From positions 1 to 15,177 of the forward strand of contig JAAYQY010000379.1 of the NCBI GenBank assembly GCA_012519125.1: a stretch of 15,177 nucleotides of DNA, in the 5' to 3' direction. The notes beneath the pieces were generated by a model. That model was not told where the DNA came from. It saw only the letters and a program-made list of their open reading frames with translations, and made no database searches. Shown here piece by piece: positions 6,597 to 13,545 of the stretch. Position 1 is the first letter of the stretch; every line of letters starts with the position of its first letter. The position numbers were made by a program, and so were the translations under genes. The DNA comes from Spirochaetales bacterium (GTDB taxonomy: Bacteria > Spirochaetota > Spirochaetia > Sphaerochaetales > Sphaerochaetaceae).

Positions 6597-7889
6597 ATGA
6601 GCATCATCAAACCCCACAAGCTTGGGATTATCTCTGGTCCCGGTTCAGAATATTTCACAGGCAAGGTGGTAAAGCATCTGCGCCGTCTCTATTTGGAACG
6701 ATATGAAAAGCTTTCCAACGCGTTGGCAAAGCGTCATGGGATGACCGAGGAAGAGATTCTCCGAACGGTTACGTTGATGGATGACCTGAACAACAAGCGC
6801 ATTCCGCGCAGCAAGTGTCCCACCACCTTCCAATGTCCTGATTTCACCATTAAGGTAAAGTACACCAAGTTTGCAAATGGCGAGGAAAAAGCTGAGATTC
6901 TTGATGCGGTCAGGGGTTTGAGAATTTTCATTGTCTATGATCTTTCCAATATGGAACCTGTCAAGGTGGCTGGCAGCGATGACCCGGTCAGCTTGTCCGT
7001 CAACGATCACCTGATGTTCCTGTTCACGACGATCAATGCCTTGACGCTCGCCGGAGCGGAGAGCGTGACGCTGGTGCTTCCCACCTATCCGTACTCCCGT
7101 CAGCATAAGAAGGGTGGTCGTGAAGCGCTCACTGCTGCCATGTTCGGCCGCATCTGTGAAATGCTTGGGGTGGAGCGAATCATTACCTTGGATATTCATA
7201 GTCGTGAGATTGAGAATAGTTTCTCTCACCTGCACTTGGAAAACCTTCATGCTTCCTATCAGACGTTGATTGCCTTGCACAAGGTCATCGACTTCAGCGA
7301 TCCCGATTTGGTGGTCGTTTCTCCCGATACCGGAGCGATCAGCAGGAACAAGTTCTATGCCCAAGCGCTCCATCGTCCTTTGGCCATGCTCTACAAGGAG
7401 CGTGACTATTCCATTGTGAGCAAGGATGCCAAACACTCCAACATCAAGAGCATCAACCTCCTTGGTGACGTCAACGGGAAAACCGTTCTGATCGCAGACG
7501 ATATGCTTGCTACTGGCGGCACCATGATCATCGCCATGCGTGAATTGACCAACCTGGGTGCGAAAAAAATCATATGCATGGTCAGTCTCCCCTTCTTCAA
7601 CGCTTCTGCTGTTGAGGATTTTGAAGCGGCCTATCGTGAAGGGGTTTTCTACCGGATCATAGGTACCAACGCTGTCTTCCATGGCCGCAACCTGCTGGAC
7701 AAGGAGTGGTATATCCAGGCGGATATCACTGAACTCTTTGCCCGTGTCATCAGCCGTCTCCATCATGGGCGATCTATCAGCCCGCTTCTGGATAACCGCA
7801 AATTCATCCAAATCCTGATTGACAACAGTCAGTCAAACCCGCAGGCGCCGTTCCCCGGAGCCAGCGCTAGTGACCCGGACCGAGACTGA
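6597..7889 (+). CDS. prs: Ribose-phosphate pyrophosphokinase, long form
   Basis: Makes PRPP from ribose 5-phosphate and ATP for nucleotide, His and Trp synthesis. It is 430 residues against about 315 in the common bacterial enzyme. The core motifs are present in order: FANGEEKAEI and VRGLRIFIV (the FxDGE...VRG region of the family), PTYPYSRQHKKGG (about 163-174, equal to the ATP-site RQDRK), LDIHS (198-202), VVVSPDTGA (240-248), and the PRPP loop IADDMLATGGT (299-309). The extra length is mainly about 65 residues inserted between the N-terminal GPGSEYF stretch and the FANGE strand (about residues 30-88), plus a Pro/Asp-rich tail. The catalytic-loop Lys/Arg pair appears as LYKERDY. The ATG lacks a Shine-Dalgarno site but sits at the predicted transcript start; a GTG at 6576 is a longer alternative. 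Allosteric control in this form is unknown. The family call is firm. Confidence 0.92.
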   Translation: MSIIKPHKLGIISGPGSEYFTGKVVKHLRRLYLERYEKLSNALAKRHGMTEEEILRTVTLMDDLNNKRIPRSKCPTTFQCPDFTIKVKYTKFANGEEKAEILDAVRGLRIFIVYDLSNMEPVKVAGSDDPVSLSVNDHLMFLFTTINALTLAGAESVTLVLPTYPYSRQHKKGGREALTAAMFGRICEMLGVERIITLDIHSREIENSFSHLHLENLHASYQTLIALHKVIDFSDPDLVVVSPDTGAISRNKFYAQALHRPLAMLYKERDYSIVSKDAKHSNIKSINLLGDVNGKTVLIADDMLATGGTMIIAMRELTNLGAKKIICMVSLPFFNASAVEDFEAAYREGVFYRIIGTNAVFHGRNLLDKEWYIQADITELFARVISRLHHGRSISPLLDNRKFIQILIDNSQSNPQAPFPGASASDPDRD

Positions 7890-7909
7890 TCATTCAGTTC
7901 GGATCCGGG
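7874..7909 (+). terminator. GC-rich hairpin over the prs stop codon, no T-tract
   Basis: Left arm 7874-7889 (CCCGGA, CCGA, ACTGA blocks, containing the TGA stop), loop TCAT, right arm 7894-7909; one bulge on each side. No run of T follows, so it may protect the 3' end or work with Rho instead of being an intrinsic terminator. Confidence 0.4.
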
Positions 7910-7990
7910 CTCATTCCACTTCACTTCCGTGCTGCGGAGCAGCAACGTTGGTGTCGATTATCCAAATAAGAAATTTCTGGAGTGTACTGT

Positions 7991-9193
7991 ATGCAAATGT
8001 CCAATAGAATTTCAGCTTTCCAATGTTCTCCCATCAGACGCCTTTCCCCCTATGCCCGCGATGCGGTGAAGAGGGGAGTGAAAGTATATCACTTGAACAT
8101 CGGTCAACCAGACATCAAAACACCTCCGCAGGTTATCGAAGCTGTTCGTGATTACGATGAAACCATCATAGCCTATGGCAACAGTGAGGGAAGACAAGAA
8201 CTTCGGGAAGCTCTCCCTGCCTACTACGCCAAGTACGGCCTTTCTGTACAGGCTGACGATATCCTGATCACCACCGGTGGGAGTGAAGCCCTGCAGTTTG
8301 CGTTTATGACACTGTGTGATCCCTATGATGAGGTGATCATCCCCGAACCCTATTACACCAATGTCTCCTCCTTCGCCCACTCAGCCATGGTTACCCTGGT
8401 GCCGGTCACCAGCAAGATGGAGGATGGCTTCGCACTGCCAGACATCTCTGAGTTCGAGAAGCGCATCACCCGTAAGACCGGGGCCATTCTGGTTTGCAGC
8501 CCGAACAATCCAACCGGTCATGTCTACACGGAAGATGAGTTGCTTCAGTTGCTCACCCTGTGCGAGAAACATGACATTTTCCTCATTGTTGATGAGGTGT
8601 ATCGTGAGTTCTGCTACGACGGCAAACAGTTTTCAAGCGTACTTGCATTCGAGCAGTTCAGTGACAGGATCATCTGTGTAGACAGCTTCTCCAAGCGTTA
8701 CAGCATGTGCGGTTCACGTATCGGGGCTTTGATCAGCAAGAACAAGGATGTCTTGGCCAATGCTCTCAAGCTTGCCCAGGCTCGTCTGTGTCCCCCAGAC
8801 ATCGAGCAGGTAGCTGCTCATGCTGCGCTGAAGACCGACGACAAGTACCTTGTGGATGTCCAAGCTGAATACGAGAAGCGGAGAAATTTCATCGTCGAGG
8901 GATTGAAAAAGATTGAGGGGGTGAAGTGCAGTACCCCCAAGGGCGCTTTCTACTTGGTGGCTGAATTGCCGGTGGATGATGCAGAAAATTTTGCTACCTT
9001 CATGCTCAGGGATTTCAATCTGAATGGGGAGACGGTGATGGTAGCTCCCTGTGAGGATTTTTATGTAACCAAGGGTATTGGACATAAGCAGGTCCGAATT
9101 GCCTACGTCCTCAATACCCATGATCTGGAGCGTGCGGTGGCCTGCATCGATGCAGGCCTGAAAGCGTACCGCACACAGGTGATGGGGGAGTAG
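7991..9193 (+). CDS. PLP-dependent class I/II aminotransferase
   Basis: A 400-residue cytosolic fold-type I aminotransferase of the aspartate aminotransferase superfamily. Seen: LNIGQPDIKTP (about 35-45) at the substrate entrance, YGNSEGRQELREAL (62-75), ITTGGSEALQ (93-102, PLP phosphate contact), SPNNPTG (170-176), the Asp of DEVYREF (Asp201) that binds the pyridine N, and DSFSKRYSMCGSRIG with Lys235 forming the Schiff base. Near the C-terminus KQVRIAYVL supplies the Arg that usually binds the substrate carboxylate. It moves an amino group between an amino acid and a 2-oxo acid; which pair is not visible. Aspartate, aromatic or branched substrates are all possible. The ATG at 7991 has GGAG eight bases upstream; the ATG at 7997 is an alternative and the upstream GTG at 7982 overlaps the ribosome site. 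The stop is three bases from the convergent YjbQ gene. Confidence 0.9.
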   Translation: MQMSNRISAFQCSPIRRLSPYARDAVKRGVKVYHLNIGQPDIKTPPQVIEAVRDYDETIIAYGNSEGRQELREALPAYYAKYGLSVQADDILITTGGSEALQFAFMTLCDPYDEVIIPEPYYTNVSSFAHSAMVTLVPVTSKMEDGFALPDISEFEKRITRKTGAILVCSPNNPTGHVYTEDELLQLLTLCEKHDIFLIVDEVYREFCYDGKQFSSVLAFEQFSDRIICVDSFSKRYSMCGSRIGALISKNKDVLANALKLAQARLCPPDIEQVAAHAALKTDDKYLVDVQAEYEKRRNFIVEGLKKIEGVKCSTPKGAFYLVAELPVDDAENFATFMLRDFNLNGETVMVAPCEDFYVTKGIGHKQVRIAYVLNTHDLERAVACIDAGLKAYRTQVMGE

Positions 9194-9196
9194 AGC

Positions 9197-9616
9197 CTAC
9201 TCACCGATGATTTTGACCAGGACATGCTTGTCGCGCATCCCGTCAAAGTCATAGTAGAAGATTTGCTCCCAGCTTCCGAAATCCAGCTTTCCTCCAGTGA
9301 TTGCGATGACCGCCTCACGGCCCATAATGGACCGTTTGAGGTGGCCATCCGCATTGTGCTCCTTTTCGGTATTGTGTTTGTACTGCTCATACGGGAGCTC
9401 CGGAGCGAGTTTCTCAAGCCAAATTTCGAAATCCTCGTGCAAGCCTTTCTCAACTGCGTTGATGAAGACGCTGCTGGTGATATTCATTGCGTTGACAAGT
9501 ACCAAACCCTCCTTGATTCCGCACTCATCCACTGCTAGCTGTACCGCATCGGTGATGTTAATCAATCCGCGGCGTTTGTTGAGGTGAAACCACAGTTCCT
9601 TTCGATAGGTCATCAT
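9197..9616 (-). CDS. YjbQ/UPF0047 family protein (secondary thiamine-phosphate synthase type)
   Basis: A 139-residue single-domain protein of the YjbQ family, of normal length. The conserved residues are all seen: GLINIT (17-22), NITSSVFIN (45-53), [16 protein letters not shown] (80-95) with the His cluster, [16 protein letters not shown] (96-111), [12 protein letters not shown] (115-126), and [11 protein letters not shown] at the end. The fold forms a trimer with a putative metal or phosphate site; some members restore growth in thiamine-phosphate synthase mutants, but the true reaction is unsettled. The start is fixed to one of two adjacent ATGs (9616 or 9613) by GAGGAGG five or eight bases upstream. 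A longer ATG at 9640 overlaps the -10 box and is excluded. The gene is divergent from the EamA permease. No thiamine gene is adjacent. Confidence 0.88.
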   Translation of the reverse strand: MMTYRKELWFHLNKRRGLINITDAVQLAVDECGIKEGLVLVNAMNITSSVFINAVEKGLHEDFEIWLEKLAPELPYEQYKHNTEKEHNADGHLKRSIMGREAVIAITGGKLDFGSWEQIFYYDFDGMRDKHVLVKIIGE

Positions 9617-9621
9617 AGGCG

Positions 9622-9628
9622 CCTCCTC
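9622..9628 (-). promoter_or_regulatory. Shine-Dalgarno site of the YjbQ-family gene
   Basis: Minus-strand GAGGAGG, the strongest ribosome site in the window. It sets the start at the tandem ATGs 9616/9613. Confidence 0.8.
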
Positions 9629-9638
9629 TGTCAACCCC

Positions 9639-9667
9639 ATTATACCATGGGTTCTTGCATCACAAAA
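9639..9667 (-). promoter_or_regulatory. Promoter of the YjbQ-family gene
   Basis: Perfect minus-strand TATAAT at 9644-9639 with a weak -35 (TTTTGT, 9667-9662) at 17 bases. It predicts a start near 9632 and a 16-base leader that contains the ribosome site. It overlaps the oppositely directed promoter of the EamA gene, so the two could interfere. Confidence 0.6.
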
Positions 9668-9683
9668 GAATTCACGCTACACT
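9655..9683 (+). promoter_or_regulatory. Possible promoter of the EamA permease gene
   Basis: TTGCAT (9655-9660), a 17-base spacer, TACACT (9678-9683). The predicted start near 9690 leaves a four-base leader before the ATG at 9694, which has no ribosome site. Confidence 0.4.
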
Positions 9684-9693
9684 GCCGGCCATC

Positions 9694-10599
9694 ATGCAGG
9701 AAATACAAGTCATCTCTGTGAAAAGGCGCCTGCTCGGACATCTCTCGGTACTGCTTACCATGTGTGTCTGGGCAACCACCTATGTCTCTACCAAGGTGCT
9801 GCTCACCTCCTTCACGCCTCCCCAGATTTTGGTGATCAGATCGGCACTTGCCCTGCTTGTGCTCTCGCTCATCAATCCAAAAAAGCTTGTCTATCAACAG
9901 AAAAGAGATCGCATGTTTGTGGTGCTCGCTGGGTTTTGTGGTATCTTTCTGTACTATTTCCTGGAAAACACTGCATTGATCTACAGCAGCGCAAGCAACG
10001 TCGGTGTCATTGTAGCCGCCGCTCCCTTCTTTATTTTGCTCGCCTCTCGTCTGATCCTGAAAGAGGAGAAGCTCAAGAAGAACTACTTTATCGGTCTCGT
10101 CCTCTCCATGGGCGGCATCGTCCTGCTCACCTATGAAAGCTCTGCACAGCTGGCATTCAACCCCTTTGGTGATCTGCTTGCCTTGCTGGCAATCATGGTA
10201 TGGGCGCTCTATACGGTTCTGACGCGTATCATTGGAAGAAAGGGATATTCGAATCTGCTGGTTACCAGAAGCATGTTTTTCTATGGCTTGCTGGGGCATC
10301 TGCTTGTACTCCTTGTCCAAGGAGAGGGGCTCGATGTCAATCTAGCCGCCAGCGCCCCCTATCTTCCCCATTTTCTCTTTCTTGGCCTTGTTGCTTCGGC
10401 TGTTTGCTTTCTCTCCTGGAACTTTGGTTTGAGAACCATCGGTCCGATCAAGAGCAGTTTCTATCTGTATCTCAGTCCCATCATCACCATTGCGGTTGCT
10501 TTTCTCTTCTTGGGGGAACGCATGAGCAGAACTGATGCCGTAGGTACGGGGCTCATCCTTGCAGGACTCTTGATCAGTGAGTACCACAGAGGGGGTTGA
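9694..10599 (+). CDS. EamA-type DMT-superfamily permease
   Basis: A 301-residue inner-membrane protein with two EamA repeats of five helices each, about 10-135 and 150-300, separated by a short charged stretch. Features of the family: VLLTMCVWATTYVSTK in helix 1, ASNVGVIVAAAPFFILLASRL at the end of the first repeat, LLALLAIMVWALYTVLTR opening the second, and PIKSSFYLYLSPIITIAVAFLFLGE near the end, the usual Pro and Glu pair of the terminal helices. Such permeases export amino acids, metabolites or drugs; the substrate cannot be told. The ATG is the only one near the start of the conserved region. No Shine-Dalgarno site precedes it, and the predicted promoter gives an almost leaderless message. 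It stands divergent from the YjbQ-family gene and 54 bases before the radical SAM gene, which may have its own promoter. Confidence 0.9.
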   Translation: MQEIQVISVKRRLLGHLSVLLTMCVWATTYVSTKVLLTSFTPPQILVIRSALALLVLSLINPKKLVYQQKRDRMFVVLAGFCGIFLYYFLENTALIYSSASNVGVIVAAAPFFILLASRLILKEEKLKKNYFIGLVLSMGGIVLLTYESSAQLAFNPFGDLLALLAIMVWALYTVLTRIIGRKGYSNLLVTRSMFFYGLLGHLLVLLVQGEGLDVNLAASAPYLPHFLFLGLVASAVCFLSWNFGLRTIGPIKSSFYLYLSPIITIAVAFLFLGERMSRTDAVGTGLILAGLLISEYHRGG

Positions 10600-10603
10600 T
10601 GGC

Positions 10604-10632
10604 TTGAAAAACTACTTTACTGATGTTACCCT
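10604..10632 (+). promoter_or_regulatory. Possible promoter of the radical SAM gene
   Basis: TTGAAA (10604-10609, five of six), a 17-base spacer, TACCCT (10627-10632, three of six). Predicted start near 10639, leaving about 15 bases with GAGG at 10644-10647 before the ATG. The -10 box is weak. Confidence 0.4.
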
Positions 10633-10653
10633 TTTGGGTGAATGAGGTAGGGT

Positions 10654-11817
10654 ATGGATACACAAAGCAAGCTGGATATCTTGAGTCGTGATGCACAATA
10701 TGACCTCAGCTGTGCCTGTGGCACCAAGAATCCTCAGGAGCACCGAAAGCGCAGCAACTCGTCCTCTGGTTGGCTCTATCCTACCACCACTGCCAGTGGG
10801 GGTCCGGGTATCATGCTCAAGACCCTTTTGGGAAATCGTTGTACAAACGACTGCAAGTATTGCCCACTTCGCAACAATCAGGATTTCCGACCAACAGCAC
10901 TCGCTCCGAAGGAGATGGCCTCGTTTTTCTATGAATTCCAAAGCAAACGTCCTCTTATCGGGCTTTTCCTTTCCAGTGCAGTATTGGGTACACCGGAAAA
11001 AACCATGGAAATGCTTACAGACACTGCGAAGATTTTGCGTCGTGGATACAACTATCGTGGTTACATTCATCTGAAGATCATTCCTGGAAGCAGCAAAGAG
11101 AGTATTGATGAGGCGCTTCGCTATGCTTCGGCCATTTCATTGAATATTGAGACTCCCGGACTTGATCATTTTTCCAAGCTTTCAGATTCCAAGGATTACG
11201 AACATGACATACTCAAGCCCCTGAACTATATCGCCCAACAGACAGCAAAGGGCTCCCGCTATGAACGAGTCCACACTTCCAGTCAGTTCATTGTTGGTGC
11301 AAGTGATGAACTTGACCGTGAGATTCTCCTCTATTCGAGTCGTATGTATTCTGAACTGCATCTTGGAAGACTGTACTTCAGTGCCTATCAGAGGGGACTG
11401 GGGGATCCAGCCATTCCAGGAGAGGAAATCACTCTTTCCGAGCAGCTTTCCCTGTTCCCCGATGAGGTCATTCCCACTTCCAATACCAATATCCTGACGC
11501 GCGAACACAGGCTGTATCAAGCTGATTTCCTGCTTCGCAAGTATGGATTCGGCTTCGATGACTTTCTGTTTGCAAAGGATGGAAACCTCTCCCTGGATGC
11601 TGATCCAAAATTGGTCTGGGCGCAAGCAAATCCCCAATTCTATCCACTGTCTGTCAAGCGTGCCTCCCGCGAGGCTTTGCTTCGTGTTCCCGGTCTTGGG
11701 CCTGTATACGTGAACAGGATAGTGAAAGGGAGGAGGGAGGCTCCAATCTCCTGTCTTGAAGATCTCCGATTGCCCTCATCAGTTTTGGAAAAAGCTCGTC
11801 CCTTCCTGACAATCTGA
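10654..11817 (+). CDS. Putative DNA modification/repair radical SAM protein (rSAM_link_UDG family)
   Basis: A 387-residue radical SAM protein. The 4Fe-4S ligands are Cys63, Cys67 and Cys70 in RCTNDCKYCPLR (CxxxCxxC). The N-terminus KLDILSRDAQYDLSCACG is typical of the family annotated as putative DNA modification/repair radical SAM protein, with two further Cys (20, 22). Residues 105-112 (LFLSSAVLG) and 163-169 (LNIETPG) fit barrel strands. A helix-hairpin-helix lies near 340-361 (REALLRVPGLGPVYVNRIV), a common sequence-independent DNA-binding motif. Members usually sit next to a uracil-DNA-glycosylase-like partner, and a role in repair or modification of DNA is inferred from that pairing; the reaction is unknown. 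No partner is found here: the next gene is a permease 47 bases on. The ATG has GAGG six bases upstream. The family call is confident; the function is not. Confidence 0.88.
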   Translation: MDTQSKLDILSRDAQYDLSCACGTKNPQEHRKRSNSSSGWLYPTTTASGGPGIMLKTLLGNRCTNDCKYCPLRNNQDFRPTALAPKEMASFFYEFQSKRPLIGLFLSSAVLGTPEKTMEMLTDTAKILRRGYNYRGYIHLKIIPGSSKESIDEALRYASAISLNIETPGLDHFSKLSDSKDYEHDILKPLNYIAQQTAKGSRYERVHTSSQFIVGASDELDREILLYSSRMYSELHLGRLYFSAYQRGLGDPAIPGEEITLSEQLSLFPDEVIPTSNTNILTREHRLYQADFLLRKYGFGFDDFLFAKDGNLSLDADPKLVWAQANPQFYPLSVKRASREALLRVPGLGPVYVNRIVKGRREAPISCLEDLRLPSSVLEKARPFLTI

Positions 11818-11822
11818 GGAAA

Positions 11823-11843
11823 ATGTACTTGTTGTCATGGTGA
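11823..11843 (+). other. Possible short upstream ORF of the MFS gene
   Basis: ATG preceded at once by GAGGAAA, which overlaps the stop of the radical SAM gene, reads six codons (MYLLSW) to a TGA in the same frame as the MFS gene. It could couple translation between the two genes, be a leader peptide, or be chance. Confidence 0.2.
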
Positions 11844-11857
11844 CAAATGCCTACAAT
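11829..11857 (+). promoter_or_regulatory. Possible promoter of the MFS gene, apparently leaderless
   Basis: TTGTTG (11829-11834), a 17-base spacer, TACAAT (11852-11857, five of six). The predicted first base is 11864, one base before the ATG at 11865. No ribosome site is seen before any of the three candidate ATGs (11847, 11856, 11865). Confidence 0.45.
11832..11846. promoter_or_regulatory. Inverted repeat, possible operator of the MFS gene
   Basis: Perfect 6-bp arms TTGTCA and TGACAA around TGG. It lies mostly between the -35 and -10 boxes of the predicted MFS promoter, where a bound repressor would block polymerase. The binding protein is not identifiable. Confidence 0.45.
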
Positions 11858-11864
11858 GCTTGCT

Positions 11865-13025
11865 ATGGCCAGCCTCTATATCTCATTTTTCTTTGTCTAT
11901 GCCATCTATGCAGTGATCAACCCTTTCCTGCAGGTGATGCTCAGAAACCTTGGATACTCCTACGAGATGGTAGGTGTTTTGTTGTCGATATTTGAGGTGG
12001 CTGGAATCGTGGGTCCGCTTGTCCTATCGAGAAAGATTGACAAGCGCGGGAACATGCGGGGTGCCTTGCTTTTTGGGACTGCCTTTACCAGCCTTGGGGT
12101 AGTGATGCTCATGTTCTCCCGTATCCATCTATTCACGGTGCTTGGATTGGTAGTAGTGGCCTTTTTTATGCGTTCTCTGCTTCCGATTCTTGATAGTTAT
12201 GTAAACAATCTCTTCAATGGGGATGCCCAGAAGTATACCTTTCTCCGTTCCTTCGGAACCGTTGGGTTCGTGTTTTTCTCCTTGGCTTTTGCCATAGCAA
12301 ACAAACCGAATCTGGAGAGCAATGTCAGCATTGGAATCTATGCTCTATTTGCTTGTTTCATGTTTTTCGTTCCGGTGACTTTCTGGAAGGCTGAACCTAC
12401 GCGAGCCAAGCGTTCTTGCCTGCTTGTTTCCGAACCGGAAGGCAAGTGGTATGATCGTGCGTTCATTGTCGGCTTGGTCATCATTGCCTTCACTAGGATC
12501 AGCATGTCATCGGTGACAAGCTTTTTCTCTCTCTATCTTGTTGAGGAACTCTCCATCAATGCAATTAGTTTGATGAATGCCATCGGAGCAGGAAGTGAAT
12601 ACGGGGCGATGATTCTGGCCGGCATTCTCATTCAGAGAAAGAAGGTCCTCCCAGTGCATTTGCTGATGATCAGTTCTGTTGCATTGGTGGTTCGCTTGCT
12701 TCTCTATGCGTTTGTTCCTACGTTTGGGGGCGTGCTCGCCGCTCAGCTGTTGCATAGCCTCTGTTATGGCTTTTTTCATCCAGCCGCCATTTTCTTTGTG
12801 GCCAGAAGGGTGAAGCGCTCCCATAGGACGGTAGGGATGTCCATGTATGTGTCCTTGGGCACCGGCCTTCCTGCTGTGATCGGATCAAGCTTGGGTGGAG
12901 TCGTTGTGGAACAGTTTGGGTATCGTCCTCTCTTCATGGGATACGCTCTGTTCGCCTTGTTTTCACTCCTGCTTTCCATTGTCTTTTATCGGGTGATGAC
13001 CACCCCTGCCCTTGAGGAGATCTGA
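11865..13025 (+). CDS. Major facilitator superfamily permease
   Basis: A 386-residue integral membrane protein of MFS size, with about 12 hydrophobic helices in two halves split by a charged cytosolic loop (about 173-198). It resembles the MFS_1-like/PPP group: an early VYAIYAVINPFLQVML helix, the loop 2-3 element RKIDKRGNMRG (57-66, a motif-A variant), and LDSYVNNLF followed by YTFLRSFGTVGF (109-135), which matches that group's LD...RxxGSxGF pattern. It would exchange a small solute with protons or other ions; the substrate is unknown. The start is uncertain: this ATG fits a leaderless message from TACAAT at 11852-11857, while 11847 and 11856 are in-frame alternatives that would overlap that box. 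It is followed one base after its stop by the NimA-like gene, whose ribosome site lies inside this gene, so the two are an operon. Confidence 0.88.
   Translation: MASLYISFFFVYAIYAVINPFLQVMLRNLGYSYEMVGVLLSIFEVAGIVGPLVLSRKIDKRGNMRGALLFGTAFTSLGVVMLMFSRIHLFTVLGLVVVAFFMRSLLPILDSYVNNLFNGDAQKYTFLRSFGTVGFVFFSLAFAIANKPNLESNVSIGIYALFACFMFFVPVTFWKAEPTRAKRSCLLVSEPEGKWYDRAFIVGLVIIAFTRISMSSVTSFFSLYLVEELSINAISLMNAIGAGSEYGAMILAGILIQRKKVLPVHLLMISSVALVVRLLLYAFVPTFGGVLAAQLLHSLCYGFFHPAAIFFVARRVKRSHRTVGMSMYVSLGTGLPAVIGSSLGGVVVEQFGYRPLFMGYALFALFSLLLSIVFYRVMTTPALEEI
13014..13019 (+). promoter_or_regulatory. Shine-Dalgarno site of the NimA-like gene
   Basis: GAGGAG inside the last codons of the MFS gene, seven bases before the ATG at 13027. 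It favours that start over the ATG at 13036 and indicates translational coupling. Confidence 0.65.
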
Positions 13026-13026
13026 T

Positions 13027-13503
13027 ATGAGGAGTATGCGAAGAAAAGACCGGGAGATGGAGAAAGAGGCTGCTCTTGAGCTTTTTCAAACAGCTTCCTG
13101 GATGACGCTTTCCATGATCAGCAATGATGAGGGTGGTGAGCCCTATGCCATCCCTCTCTCTTTCGTCTTGGTTGGGAATGAGTTGTTCTTTCATGGGGCA
13201 AAAGAAGGGTATAAACGAGACTGTTTGCTTTCTGACAATCGGGTTTGTGTTACTGCTGTTGCCAATGCTGAAACCGATGCGCCGGCTTTCTCGGTTGCTT
13301 ACCAGAGTGTGGTCGCCAAAGGGCGGGCGTTTTTGGTTGAGGATGAAGGGGAAAAGCGTAAGGCGCTCTTCTCTCTGTGCCAGAAATATACTCCCTCAGA
13401 AATGGAGCGGTTCGAGCTTGCTTGGCAACATCATCGTCTTGCTACTGATATCTGGCGAATAGTGTTGATTGAATGGAGTGGAAAGCAGCGGAAGTTTGAA
13501 TGA
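13027..13503 (+). CDS. Pyridoxamine 5'-phosphate oxidase family protein, NimA-like
   Basis: A 158-residue cytosolic protein with the split-barrel flavin-binding fold. Seen: MRRKDREM (4-11), the usual N-terminus of NimA-like proteins; PYAIPLSFVL (39-48), FFHGAKEGYKRD (54-65) and NRVCVTAV (71-78) of the barrel; then VAYQSVVAKGRA (90-101), which fits the family's ESVI..GRA strand. The C-terminus HHRLATDIWRIVLIEWSGK is also typical. Related Nim proteins reduce 5-nitroimidazoles to inactive amines, but most family members have no proven substrate and this one should not be called a resistance gene. The likely cofactor is FMN or a deazaflavin; heme is possible. It follows the MFS permease with one base between stop and start, so the two are probably co-transcribed. 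Confidence 0.87.
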   Translation: MRSMRRKDREMEKEAALELFQTASWMTLSMISNDEGGEPYAIPLSFVLVGNELFFHGAKEGYKRDCLLSDNRVCVTAVANAETDAPAFSVAYQSVVAKGRAFLVEDEGEKRKALFSLCQKYTPSEMERFELAWQHHRLATDIWRIVLIEWSGKQRKFE

Positions 13504-13524
13504 AGAGCAAAGGTATGGTATGCT
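13496..13524 (+). promoter_or_regulatory. Possible promoter of the repeat-containing gene
   Basis: TTGAAT (13496-13501), a 17-base spacer, TATGCT (13519-13524). Predicted start near 13531, just before the ribosome site AAGGAG at 13532-13537. The -35 box overlaps the end of the NimA-like gene. Confidence 0.45.
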
Positions 13525-13545
13525 CAGTGCTAAGGAGTGGCGGCA

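Noticed and set aside
6645..7811. 388-codon open frame on minus opposite prs
   Set aside because: It mirrors the prs gene, has no family features or ribosome site, and prs itself carries full enzyme motifs. The open frame follows from codon bias.
10627..10638. Hairpin ACCC-TTTT-GGGT before the radical SAM gene
   Set aside because: A four-base stem is too short to support a terminator or riboswitch.
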